From contig JBMORG010000001.1 of the NCBI GenBank assembly GCA_049322355.1, positions 1-64,000 on the forward strand: a DNA stretch of 64,000 bases. The letters run 5' to 3'. Below the pieces are notes generated by a model. The model was not told the origin of the DNA. It searched no databases and was given only the letters and a program-made list of their open reading frames with translations. Shown here piece by piece: positions 8,334 through 16,988 of the stretch (position 1 is the first letter of the stretch; each line of letters starts with the position of its first letter). The stretch is from 0-14-0-80-60-11 sp049322355 (lineage in GTDB: Bacteria; Desulfobacterota; Desulfobaccia; Desulfobaccales; 0-14-0-80-60-11). Both the position numbers and the translations under genes were made by a program.

Positions 8334-8942
8334 TTAAGCCAAGGACCTCCTCCGTCGGCTGTAGGCCACCAGCCTTACTATGCCCACTCCCAGAAGGACC
8401 AAGGCGCCGGGGAGGGGGACCTGGTTGATCGTAATATCATCCACCAACCACGATTTAAATTGCTCGGTTATGAATTCGAGTTTATCCACTCCATCGAAGT
8501 TTAAAGGGGTAAGGACCATGGCTCCGGGAGAGAGGTCCACAACTCTTGTACCCTCTAGGGAAATCCCTCGATAGGCTTTTACCGTTACTCTCCTGGCTGA
8601 GGAATCGTAAAAAGTGTCTTGCCAGCTCCAAGACCTGAAGTGGGCGCTGGTAACATCATAAAGCGCGGGAAAGGAGATGGCGAGCGTCGTCAGGCCGCTG
8701 TTGTGGGCGGCGTTAGGCAGAGAAGGAAAATCGCCGGTGTTGAACCAGTTGGATTGAAAGGAACTGTTTTTAATAGTCCACCAGTTGGCGCCCCAGGAAA
8801 ATCCCAAATAATCTGTGGGTACGTGTCCATCCAATTCGATGTTGCTATCAAAGTTAATAACCATTGCTGCTGCCAACCCCGGCGCGCAGAGCACCACCCC
8901 CAACGCCCACACTAAAAGGATTTTACCTGTTCGTCTCCCCAT
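8334..8942 (-). CDS. VPLPA/PEP-CTERM secreted protein 4
   Basis: 202 residues. The N-terminus (MGRRTGKILLVWALGVVLC) is a signal peptide ending near GLAAA. The mature part begins with a MVINFDSN stretch and continues as an aromatic-rich beta domain similar in style to carbohydrate-binding or NPCBM-like modules of PEP-CTERM proteins, though I cannot assign a family. The C-terminus has VPLPGALVLLG and an SRRRRS end. No GEMM-like leader is visible upstream. Confidence 0.8.
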   Translation of the reverse strand: MGRRTGKILLVWALGVVLCAPGLAAAMVINFDSNIELDGHVPTDYLGFSWGANWWTIKNSSFQSNWFNTGDFPSLPNAAHNSGLTTLAISFPALYDVTSAHFRSWSWQDTFYDSSARRVTVKAYRGISLEGTRVVDLSPGAMVLTPLNFDGVDKLEFITEQFKSWLVDDITINQVPLPGALVLLGVGIVRLVAYSRRRRSLA

Positions 8943-9599
8943 GGCTGCGCTTCCTTTTTTTCTTTTACTCCCGGATGATTTGCATTACGCAGGTGCATCC
9001 AAACTGGACAGTTAAGGTCTTCCCCGGGTAATCGAGCCCATGCGCGGGGGACATTTTTTCACGATCGACCATAAAACAGTTGGATAGGAAAATCAAGAAA
9101 ATTTACAAAAAAATATAACTTTTAATCAATCTAATTTGATAAATTAATTTATATCTATGCTCTTCATGTATTATCTTTTAAAAAAACTCAAAAAATTCCG
9201 CTAGGATTCAAACTCGAAACGGAAATCCCTGGCCTTATCCCTGCTGCCAACGGGATATATATGGGGTCGGAAGGCGCTTTGCGAATCGTCATGGGCTAAT
9301 TCTTATGCATTTAACGCATAATTAATGCCGGCCGTCATTTGAATGAGAACCAGCCGGTGGTTCAGTTTTTTAACTGGTCACTATTCTACCCTGAGTGCAT
9401 GTATGTTGTTTTAATTATAAGAGATTTTGTAAAATTGCTTCAGCAGGGATTCTTGTCTTAAAGAGGCAATCATGTATAAGAATGATTCATTTCTTGATTT
9501 ATATCTAAAAAATGAAACATTATATTTAAAGATTGAAACATATCTCTGGTCAGAGATGTGCCCTCAAAAATCCAGACCAGGTTCGGTCATTGAATCAAT
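8943..9599. other. AT-rich gap before the RNA candidate
   Basis: No coding region can be supported. The segment separates the minus-strand tagged genes from the plus-strand polysaccharide cluster. Promoters for both directions are expected here, but I see no convincing sigma70 or sigma54 site. Confidence 0.4.
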
Positions 9600-9716
9600 G
9601 AGACTTATGGAAAGGTAAGTTACCACTACAGGTGGCGTAGGCGCCCTCGCCCGCGTCTAAATGGAGCGAGGACTGCCGGGGGCGGCTATCCTGCCTAAGA
9701 TTGTCGCAAAGGTCTC
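9600..9716. ncRNA. Candidate multi-stem structured RNA
   Basis: A GC-rich island in an AT-rich gap. Its ends GAGAC (9600-9604) and GTCTC (9712-9716) pair to close the domain. Inside are TAGGC/GCCTA (9638-9642 with 9693-9697), CCTCGC/GCGAGG (9645-9650 with 9666-9671), GGTA/TACC (9614-9617 with 9621-9624) and CCAC/GTGG. A closing stem with several nested hairpins is riboswitch-like, but I cannot match a known class and the strand is unclear. It lies about 245 bases upstream of the polysaccharide cluster. Confidence 0.4.
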
Positions 9717-9960
9717 TTGATGTCAACTTTGTTGAATATTTTGAGAGTATCAGGTTTTCCTTAAACGCTAGTCGCATAGATAAATTCTCATAGATATTTG
9801 TATGTGGATTTTATGGTCTGGTATTTGCAGAATACCAACAAAGAACTTGCAAATTATAGATATTTACAGTTATATTTAAAGTCCAGCCCAATTCTCAGGC
9901 TCTCATAATCCCCTTGGAAGTTGGCTCCGGGCTGGCAAGGAAACCGGTTCAGAATAATTC

Positions 9961-10950
9961 ATGAAATGGCGGGAGAAACAGGTTCTGGTAACCGGCGCCG
10001 GCGGGTTTATAGGCAGCCATCTGGTGGAAACTCTAGTGATCCGGGGGGCCAAGGTCCGGGCCCTGGTGCATTACAATTCCCGGAATGACTGGGGGCTGTT
10101 GGAGCTGTTGCCCCCAAGCCTCAAAGACAACCTGGAAGTGGTGGCGGGTGACATCACTGACCCCTTTGGCATGACAAGAACGGTGGCAGGCTGCGAGGTG
10201 GTCTTTCATCTGGCGGCGTTGATCGGCATCCCCTACTCCTATGCGGCCCCGGCCCACTATGTGGCGGTAAATGTGACCGGGACGCTCAATCTCCTGGAAG
10301 CCGCCCGGGTCCAGGGGGTGGAAGCTTTTATCCATACTTCCACCAGCGAAACTTATGGGACCGCGGAATATACCCCCATGGATGAGAGACATCCCTTGAA
10401 AGGACAGTCCCCTTATTCGGCCAGCAAGATTGCCGCGGACAAATTGGTGGAAAGCTATTACTGCTCCTTTGGGCTGCCGGCGGTCACGGTGCGCCCCTTC
10501 AATACTTTTGGCCCCCGGCAGTCGGCCCGGGCGGTGATCCCGACCATCATCACCCAGGCCCTGGCGGGGGATACCATCCAGTTGGGACATACGCAGCCCC
10601 GCCGGGATTTCACCTATGTCAGCGACACCGTGGCAGGGTTCCTGAAAGCCGCGGCCTGCCCCCAGGCCCTGGGGCGGGTGATCAACTTGGGGACGGGCCG
10701 AAGCCTGAATGTCGGGGAACTGGCCCAAACCATCGTCTCCCTGGTAGGTGGGAACAAGAAGATCTCCAACGACGCCTCTCGACGCCGGCCGGAAGCTAGC
10801 GAGGTCTGGCATCTGGAATGCGACAACCGGCAGGCCCGGGAACTTCTGGGCTGGACGCCGGAGGTTGCCTTGGAGACCGGCCTCAAACGCACCATCGATT
10901 ATATCCGTCCAAACCTGGGCCGGTATAAAGCAGGCATCTATAATTTATAA
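9961..10950 (+). CDS. NAD-dependent nucleotide-sugar 4,6-dehydratase/epimerase
   Basis: 329 residues of the extended SDR fold. GAGGFIGSH near residue 12 is the NAD-binding glycine motif; TSTSETYG provides the catalytic-region serine/threonine and YSASK holds the catalytic Tyr and Lys. The N-terminus, with ALVHYNSRNDWG, resembles the LegB-type 4,6-dehydratases that feed aminosugar synthesis. The next gene is a PLP aminotransferase of the kind that acts on 4-keto sugars, which supports this. It is the first gene of the polysaccharide cluster; the exact sugar is unknown. Confidence 0.8.
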   Translation: MKWREKQVLVTGAGGFIGSHLVETLVIRGAKVRALVHYNSRNDWGLLELLPPSLKDNLEVVAGDITDPFGMTRTVAGCEVVFHLAALIGIPYSYAAPAHYVAVNVTGTLNLLEAARVQGVEAFIHTSTSETYGTAEYTPMDERHPLKGQSPYSASKIAADKLVESYYCSFGLPAVTVRPFNTFGPRQSARAVIPTIITQALAGDTIQLGHTQPRRDFTYVSDTVAGFLKAAACPQALGRVINLGTGRSLNVGELAQTIVSLVGGNKKISNDASRRRPEASEVWHLECDNRQARELLGWTPEVALETGLKRTIDYIRPNLGRYKAGIYNL

Positions 10951-10966
10951 AGAAAGGTAGCCAAGG

Positions 10967-12170
10967 GTGGACCGAGAACCGGTCTGGCAGGTGCCGTTAG
11001 CCGATGTCCGCTTCGGATCGGAAGAGATTGAAGCGGCGGTCGAAGTGCTGAGATCGGGCTGGATATCCCAGGGACCGGTGGTGGAACGCTTTGAAGCTGC
11101 CTTTGCCGAGTTTTTGGGGGTCAAACACGCCGTAGCTGCAGCCAGCGGCACTGCGGCCCTCCACCTGGCCTTGCCTGGCCCTGGACCTGGGCCCGGAAGA
11201 CGAGGTCCTCTGTCCGTCTCTCACCTTTGTGGCCACCGCCAATGCCATTGGCTATACCGGGGCCCGGCCCGTTTTTGTGGACATCACCGGAGCTGATAAT
11301 CTTAATCTGTCCCCCGAAGATCTAGCCCGAAAAGTCACCCCCCGGACCCGGGCCGTAATGGTGGTCCATTACGGCGGGTTTGCCGCCGATATGCCGGCGA
11401 TTCAGGAGGTGGCCGAACGCCATGGCCTGGCAATTATTGAAGACTGCGCCCATGCCCCGGGAGCCTTCTACCCAGCGCCTGCCGGCCAAAGCCGGGTGGG
11501 CTCACTGGGCACCATAAGCTGCTTCAGCTTCTTTTCCAATAAGAACCTGACTACGGGCGAAGGCGGGATGGTGGCAACTCATAACCCGGCCCTGGCTGAC
11601 CGGGTAAAGATTGCCCGTTCCCACGGCATGACCTCCCTGACCTGGGACCGGCACCGGGGCCACAGCTTCAGCTATGACGTGGTAGCCCCAGGATATAACT
11701 ATCGCCTGGATGAACTCCGGGCGGCCATCGGGATTATCCAACTGGGCCGTCTGGACGGAAACAATGCCCGGCGGCGGACCCTCACGCAACTCTATCGCTC
11801 TAACTTGAGAGATCTACTTCAAATACATCTGCCTTTCCTGGGGGATGATCTGGAGGCCTCGGCCTGTCACATCTTTCCAATTTTGCTGTCGGATGGAGAA
11901 GACCGCCAAGACTTTATGGCCTTTCTGAAAGGACGGGGCATTCAGACCAGCATCCATTATCCCCCCATTCATCGTTTCAGCTATTACCGGGGATTATGGG
12001 TTGATAAGGGTAATCACCGGTTGCCGCACACTGAGGAGGTGGCGGGGCGCACAGTTACCCTGCCCTTGTTTCCTGCCATGAGCGAAGACCAGGTGGAGCA
12101 GGTTATTGCGGCGGTGCAGGACTATTATAATAAAGGAATACAAGCGGGCCATGCTTACCAGAGCCGTTGA
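10967..12170 (+). pseudogene. DegT/DnrJ/EryC1 sugar aminotransferase, frameshifted
   Basis: The 5' part, from GTG 10967 in one frame, gives the family start (PVWQVPLADVRFGSEEIEAA) up to AAASGTAALHLAL. The remainder continues in another frame from about 11176, with FVATANAIGYTGARPVF, the PLP region EDCAHAPGA and the lysine motif SFFSNKNLTTGEGG. TTGCCTGGCC at 11171-11180 has one C more than needed to keep the frame, so a single inserted base at 11174-11175 explains the break. The joined product would be about 400 residues, normal for the family. It is either a real inactivation or a sequencing error; all catalytic motifs are intact. Confidence 0.8.
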
Positions 12171-13542
12171 TATTCTCGCCGCCCTGGTGGGTTTGCTGTT
12201 CCTGGGACTTATGCTCCCCGTGGTAGCTGTGTTGATCAAGATGGAATCCCGGGGGCCGGTGTTCTATGCCTGCAAGCGGTTGGGCAAAGGCGGACGTCTC
12301 TTTAGCATGTACAAATTCCGCACCATGTATCAAACCACCTGCCCTTTGGGAGCAAGCGTTTCTCCCCAGGGCGACCCCCGGGTTACCGAGATGGGCCGCT
12401 GGCTGAGGCGGACCAAGTTAAATGAGTTTCCGCAATTCTACAATCTTCTCAAGGGCGATATGACCCTGATCGGGCCGCGGCCCGAGGCCCCGGATCTGGC
12501 GGCGGATTACCCGCCCGAGGCTAAGGCAATTTTTGCCGCAAAACCCGGGCTCATCGGCCCCAATCAGATTACCGGACGCAATGAAGAAGAACGGTATCCT
12601 CCGGAAGCCGACCCCCGGCAATATTATCTGGACCATATCCTGCCGCATAAGGTGGTCAGGGATCTGGCATATCTCGAGAACAAGACTTTTTTGGGCGATC
12701 TTAAGCTTGTCATCCAGGGGCTTTGGGCTACGGTAGCTGGAGCAATCGCCCGCCGGCATGTGACTGATAATCTCACCCAGTTGCTGATGCTGGGGATGGA
12801 TGTGGCGTGCTGCCTGCTTTCTCTAACCCTGGCCTCCTGGCTGCGGTTTGGATTTTTAATGCCCCGGGCGGACTTGCAGGTCTACCAGCAACTTCTCCCT
12901 CTGGCGGTGATCTGCCGTTTGCCCGTATTTTATCATTTCGGTTTCTATCAGACTTTGATCAGGTATTTCAGCCTGTCCGACGTCAAGAACATTTTCGATG
13001 GGGTGCTGTTCGCCAGTGGATTATTTGTCCTGGTCGGCTATTTCAGCGGCATCGATATCAGGTCTTTTGGCCGCAGCGTTTGTATTATCGACTGGTTCTT
13101 ACTGACCATCATGCTGATAGGCTACCGTCAAATGGCGAAAGCTATCCATAGGCGTTTTTATGACCAGGGACAGGCTGGCAATTCCTACCGCCGCGCCATT
13201 ATCTGGGGCGCCGATTCAGAGGGCATCTGGTGTCATCGCTTTCTGAAAGAGCAAACGGAGCCGTCTTATCAGGTGGTGGGTTTTATCGATCCGGATAGGA
13301 AGAAACACCACCGGCGGATCGACGGCCTCAAAGTCTTAGGAGATCACCACCATCTGGAAATCTTGACCAAACTGTACCGCATCCAGGAAGTTTTCGTTGC
13401 CAACGGCGCCGCGGCGGGCCGAATTGATCATCTCAAGCACTTGGCCGGCCAGCTCGCCCTTACCGTCAAGCGCTTTGTACCTCGCTCGGTGGAAGAAATA
13501 GCGAGCGTTAATGAACCCATGAGCTCTGAGGAGGTTAAGTGA
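12151..13542 (+). CDS. Phosphoglycosyl transferase fused to a membrane/Rossmann module
   Basis: About 463 residues. The N-terminal 200 form a bacterial sugar transferase domain (one membrane helix, KFRTM, RRTKLNEFPQ, GPRPE), which moves a sugar-1-phosphate onto undecaprenyl phosphate to start a repeat unit. After it come several membrane helices and a Rossmann-like domain (IIWGADSEG, GFIDPD) as in the N-terminal part of WbaP/WcaJ- or CapD-type proteins. In the usual long enzymes that module precedes the catalytic domain; here the order is reversed. ATG 12151 starts at the membrane helix and overlaps the aminotransferase end by 20 bases. Confidence 0.8.
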   Translation: MLTRAVDILAALVGLLFLGLMLPVVAVLIKMESRGPVFYACKRLGKGGRLFSMYKFRTMYQTTCPLGASVSPQGDPRVTEMGRWLRRTKLNEFPQFYNLLKGDMTLIGPRPEAPDLAADYPPEAKAIFAAKPGLIGPNQITGRNEEERYPPEADPRQYYLDHILPHKVVRDLAYLENKTFLGDLKLVIQGLWATVAGAIARRHVTDNLTQLLMLGMDVACCLLSLTLASWLRFGFLMPRADLQVYQQLLPLAVICRLPVFYHFGFYQTLIRYFSLSDVKNIFDGVLFASGLFVLVGYFSGIDIRSFGRSVCIIDWFLLTIMLIGYRQMAKAIHRRFYDQGQAGNSYRRAIIWGADSEGIWCHRFLKEQTEPSYQVVGFIDPDRKKHHRRIDGLKVLGDHHHLEILTKLYRIQEVFVANGAAAGRIDHLKHLAGQLALTVKRFVPRSVEEIASVNEPMSSEEVK

Positions 13543-14246
13543 TGCGGGCGGTAATCCTGGCTGGAGGTAAAGGGACTCGTCTGGCCCCCTTGACCGAGGT
13601 CATCCCCAAACCTCTGGTGCCCTTAGGGGGAAAGCCGATTCTAGAAATTGTCCTCAGGCAACTCCAACGCTGCGGCTTTCGCCACATCACCCTGGCGGTG
13701 GGCTATATGGCGGAGTTGATTCAGGCTTATTTTCAGGATGGCAAAAAATGGGGGGTAAAGCTTGATTACTCCTTGGAATCCGAGCCCCTGGGGACCGCCG
13801 GGCCTTTGGCCCTCATTGACGGATTGGATGAGACCTTTCTCGTGATGAATGCCGACGTCCTGACCAATCTGGATTACCGGGAATTGATTCGCTTTCATAA
13901 AAGCCACGAGGCTTTGGCCACCATCGGGGCTTATCAGCGCAGGGTGTCCATCGATTTGGGAGTGATCGTCGGCAATGGTACCCATAGGGTTCAAGATTAC
14001 CTGGAGAAACCTGCCAATACATATTTGGTGAGTATGGGAGTTTATGTTTTTGAACCTCAGGTATTACAATTTATCACAGCGCAGAATTATCTGGATTTTC
14101 CCGACTTGGTCAAGATTGTCTTAGCGCAAAATCTCCCGGTAAACTACTACTCTTTTCAGGGTTATTGGCTGGATATCGGCAGGCATGAGGATTATGAGCA
14201 AGCTGCCGAAGAATACGAAAAAATGCAAATGCAGTGTTTCCGATAA
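13542..14246 (+). CDS. Sugar-1-phosphate nucleotidyltransferase
   Basis: 234 residues starting at ATG 13542, which overlaps the previous stop (TGATG), so the two are probably coupled. The N-terminus has the nucleotidyltransferase signature LAGGKGTRLAPLTEVIPKPLVP, and MNADVLTNLDY holds the metal-binding aspartate region. Such enzymes activate hexose-1-phosphates to NDP-sugars for the glycosyltransferases downstream. It resembles mannose-1-phosphate guanylyltransferase-like or glucose-1-phosphate enzymes; the short length indicates that the C-terminal beta-helix domain is absent. Confidence 0.85.
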   Translation: MRAVILAGGKGTRLAPLTEVIPKPLVPLGGKPILEIVLRQLQRCGFRHITLAVGYMAELIQAYFQDGKKWGVKLDYSLESEPLGTAGPLALIDGLDETFLVMNADVLTNLDYRELIRFHKSHEALATIGAYQRRVSIDLGVIVGNGTHRVQDYLEKPANTYLVSMGVYVFEPQVLQFITAQNYLDFPDLVKIVLAQNLPVNYYSFQGYWLDIGRHEDYEQAAEEYEKMQMQCFR

Positions 14247-14264
14247 ACTGGCTCATGTAGACTA

Positions 14265-15800
14265 ATGACTATCCAAACCAACTCAAAAACGCTATTCCCT
14301 CTCATTCTTGGCGGGCTGCTCATCCTTGCAGTGGTGGGATTCTATTGGCCGGTCTTGGTCAACCTGGTGGCAGTGATGATCAGAAACGAGGATTCGTCTT
14401 ACGGGTTGATTCTGCCACTAATTAGCGGTTACATAATATATAGAAAATGGCCGGATATCCGCCAACAGCCCTTACAACCCTCATGGCTGGGAATAGCCGT
14501 CATAGCTGCGGGATTCGGTCTGTACATCTTTGGGGAATTGTTCCAAAGCCTATATATTCCTTCTGTCTCTCTCATTATTGTGCTGGCCGGGTTGCTGATC
14601 CTCGCCGGTGGTTGGAATCTGGCCCGCCTGCTGGCTTTTCCTCTATTCCTCCTGATCTTTATGATACCTTATGAGGGATTTCTGGTCAGAAAAGTTACCC
14701 TGCCTCTGCAGTTGATCTCATCGAAGCTGGCCGCGGGCATGTTGAGTACCTTAGGCTATACGGTTTATCGCCATGGAAACATCATCGACCTGGGGACCAG
14801 GCAATTGAACATAGTCGCCGCCTGCAGCGGCTTGCGATACGTTATCAACCTGATGGCCCTGGGGGCGATTTTCTGCTATTTTTTCCAGCGCCGGCCTTGG
14901 AAGGTGGCCATTATCTTGGCCTCCCTGGTTCCTTTTGCCATTTTCGCCAACGCCGTGAGAATCGCCAGCATCGGCATCTTCCCCATCTTGCAGGAAGGCT
15001 GGTGGCATACCTCCATAGGTCTGTCCATTTTTCTTCTGGGGTTTGACTTTCTCAAATTAATCAACTGGACGGTGAATCGGCAGCAAACTGTGATTTTTAA
15101 GCCTTCAATTTGTAAGAAAGCAGCATACCGAATGCAAGATCGGGAAAGTGTTTCAGGGTTTCCATGGATATCTTTGAATCGAAAGTTAGTTACGGCCTTT
15201 GTTTTTGTCATGATCTGTGGACCTCTAACCCTTTTTCTCTCAAACCCGTCGAAGGTACCCTTGCTCCAGAGTTTTGATAATTTCCCATTAAAGATAGGTG
15301 GATGGCGAGGGAACCGTAATTATATAGACAATAAGATACTTCAAGTTTTACAAGCAGATTCCTATCTCGATATTGAATTTACTGACACTGAGGGAAACAA
15401 AATTTCTCTTTGGATAGCATATTATGAAAATCTACCGGTGGGGGAAGGGAAATTTACGCACTCACCTCAGCTTTGCCTCAGAGGTTCCGGATGGGATGTC
15501 ATTGAATCAGGAACAATATATGTGAGCTCGCATTATCCAGTCGTATATATGTTGGTCCAGCAAGGAAACTCCCGTCAATTAGTGTATTACTGGTATATTC
15601 AAAGTGGTCGTTGGGTGGTTCATGAACAATATTTAAAGAAAATTTATGCAGTTTTTGATGGATTGGTTAAGCGCCGTTCTGACGCAGCTTTGATCAGAAT
15701 TATGACTCCTATTAATAGAGATAATAATTATTCCAAAGAGAGTCTTGAATCCTTTATGAGATTAATTATTCCAATTGTGAAACAATTTCTTCCAATTTAA
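14265..15800 (+). CDS. Exosortase (XrtD-like) fused to EpsI domain
   Basis: 511 residues. The first 280 form a polytopic exosortase with the catalytic triad in place: Cys187 in AACSGLRY, Arg232 in ANAVRIAS and His248 in WWHTSIG. The C-terminal 200 residues match the EpsI/DUF3485 domain (KIGGWRG near its start, SPQLCLRGSGW later), a periplasmic module common in such loci. Exosortase-EpsI fusions of type D are linked to VPLPA-CTERM tags, which fits the four VPLPGA proteins at 5-9 kb. The 3' third is AT-rich while the 5' part is GC-rich, suggesting recombination inside the gene near 15100. Confidence 0.85.
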   Translation: MTIQTNSKTLFPLILGGLLILAVVGFYWPVLVNLVAVMIRNEDSSYGLILPLISGYIIYRKWPDIRQQPLQPSWLGIAVIAAGFGLYIFGELFQSLYIPSVSLIIVLAGLLILAGGWNLARLLAFPLFLLIFMIPYEGFLVRKVTLPLQLISSKLAAGMLSTLGYTVYRHGNIIDLGTRQLNIVAACSGLRYVINLMALGAIFCYFFQRRPWKVAIILASLVPFAIFANAVRIASIGIFPILQEGWWHTSIGLSIFLLGFDFLKLINWTVNRQQTVIFKPSICKKAAYRMQDRESVSGFPWISLNRKLVTAFVFVMICGPLTLFLSNPSKVPLLQSFDNFPLKIGGWRGNRNYIDNKILQVLQADSYLDIEFTDTEGNKISLWIAYYENLPVGEGKFTHSPQLCLRGSGWDVIESGTIYVSSHYPVVYMLVQQGNSRQLVYYWYIQSGRWVVHEQYLKKIYAVFDGLVKRRSDAALIRIMTPINRDNNYSKESLESFMRLIIPIVKQFLPI

Positions 15801-15802
15801 TA

Positions 15803-16975
15803 ATGGAGATTTGTGCCAATATGAGGCAATTGACCTCGCATTGTTATTTTATTGCCGATGGTTGGGGAGAGCATCCTGTCGCTCAGCAATTCAGATCGCT
15901 TGCAGAAGCTTTGGTAAAAAGAGGGCACAAAGTTGTCTTTTTAGTCGACGGCAAGAGAAAAGAAATAGAAAGCCATGAAACCAATCCCGCTATTTATACC
16001 TGGCCGTCCAAAAGACCGACTCATTTTCGAGATGCTTATTTTTTACATAAACTTATTACTAGATTCAAACCAGATTGTCTCATAGCTAATTTTGGCTCCG
16101 TGAATATCATGATGCTTGTTGGCTTGTTATCACGGATACCTCATCGTATTGCCTGGTTTCATACAATGACTAGCGCAACAGATATTGATATGAAAGTTTC
16201 GAAATGGAAAATGAAATTATTGCGGTTTAGAAAAAGGTTTATTTACAAAATTGCTACAGGCTTAGTAGCAGTTTCTAATGCCGCACTTTATGACATTTGT
16301 GGTACATACGGTATAAAAAAAGCAAAATGTAGAGTTTGTTACAATGCAATCAGTGACCCGCATAAGATAATTGAGATAAATTTAAATAAAAATTATAATA
16401 AAATGGTTTGTGTTGGTAGACTAGATTTTTCTAAGGGGCAAGATATTGTTATAAAAGCTTTAGCTCTCTTAAAAAATAGTTTTCCGGATTTGACTGTAGA
16501 TTTTATTGGCGCAGGTCTTATGCAAGCTCATTTTAAGGATAACTTATTAGAATTAATTGAAAGATATGAATTGATAAATAATTGTAGTTTTGTTGGGCAA
16601 GTGTCTCATAAAGACGTATTAAAAAGGATGGCATCTTCTTATGTTACCATTGTACCTTCGAGATCAGAGGCATTTGGTTTAGTTAATATAGAATCTATGG
16701 CTGTCGGAACCCCGGTAGTAGCCTCAAATGTCGGTGGTATTCCTGAAATAATTAGAGATGGTGTAGATGGATTTCTTGTTCCTCCCGGAGACCCAGAAGT
16801 CCTTGCTGAAAAAATAAAAATCATTCTTACGGATCATAGTTTGAGAGAAAAAATGGGTAATAATGCAAGACAGAATTTTCTTAAAAATTTTGAGTTAAAT
16901 AAATCTGTTATGGGACAAATAAAATGGTTTGAAGCTCTTTTAAATAGCTATGATTCCAAAAGGACCTCAAATTGA
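15803..16975 (+). CDS. Glycosyltransferase family 4
   Basis: About 390 residues with the GT-B fold. The C-terminal half carries VGRLDFSKGQD and the family 4 donor-site signature PSRSEAFGLVNIESMAVGTP, followed by GGIPEII. It transfers an activated sugar to the growing repeat unit at the cytoplasmic face. The start may be ATG 15803 or ATG 15821. Codon use is AT-rich compared with the genes before 15000 and after 17000, indicating separate origin. It overlaps the start region of the next gene. Confidence 0.85.
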   Translation: MEICANMRQLTSHCYFIADGWGEHPVAQQFRSLAEALVKRGHKVVFLVDGKRKEIESHETNPAIYTWPSKRPTHFRDAYFLHKLITRFKPDCLIANFGSVNIMMLVGLLSRIPHRIAWFHTMTSATDIDMKVSKWKMKLLRFRKRFIYKIATGLVAVSNAALYDICGTYGIKKAKCRVCYNAISDPHKIIEINLNKNYNKMVCVGRLDFSKGQDIVIKALALLKNSFPDLTVDFIGAGLMQAHFKDNLLELIERYELINNCSFVGQVSHKDVLKRMASSYVTIVPSRSEAFGLVNIESMAVGTPVVASNVGGIPEIIRDGVDGFLVPPGDPEVLAEKIKIILTDHSLREKMGNNARQNFLKNFELNKSVMGQIKWFEALLNSYDSKRTSN

Positions 16976-16988
16976 TAACGGTGAAAGC

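Noticed and set aside
8943..9010. Sigma-54 promoter before secreted protein 4
   Set aside because: GG and GC elements occur but with eight instead of ten bases between them.
8943..9060. Third GEMM-like leader before secreted protein 4
   Set aside because: The AGCCGGGTT strand, the GACGxAAAxCC core and an overlapping terminator are all absent.
9185..9245. tRNA-like T-arm on the minus strand (GAGTTTGAATCC)
   Set aside because: Only a single arm resembles a tRNA; no acceptor or anticodon arm can be folded.
9595..9777. 60-residue minus-strand reading frame
   Set aside because: It coincides with the GC-rich structured segment; the protein has no recognisable pattern and no ribosome site.
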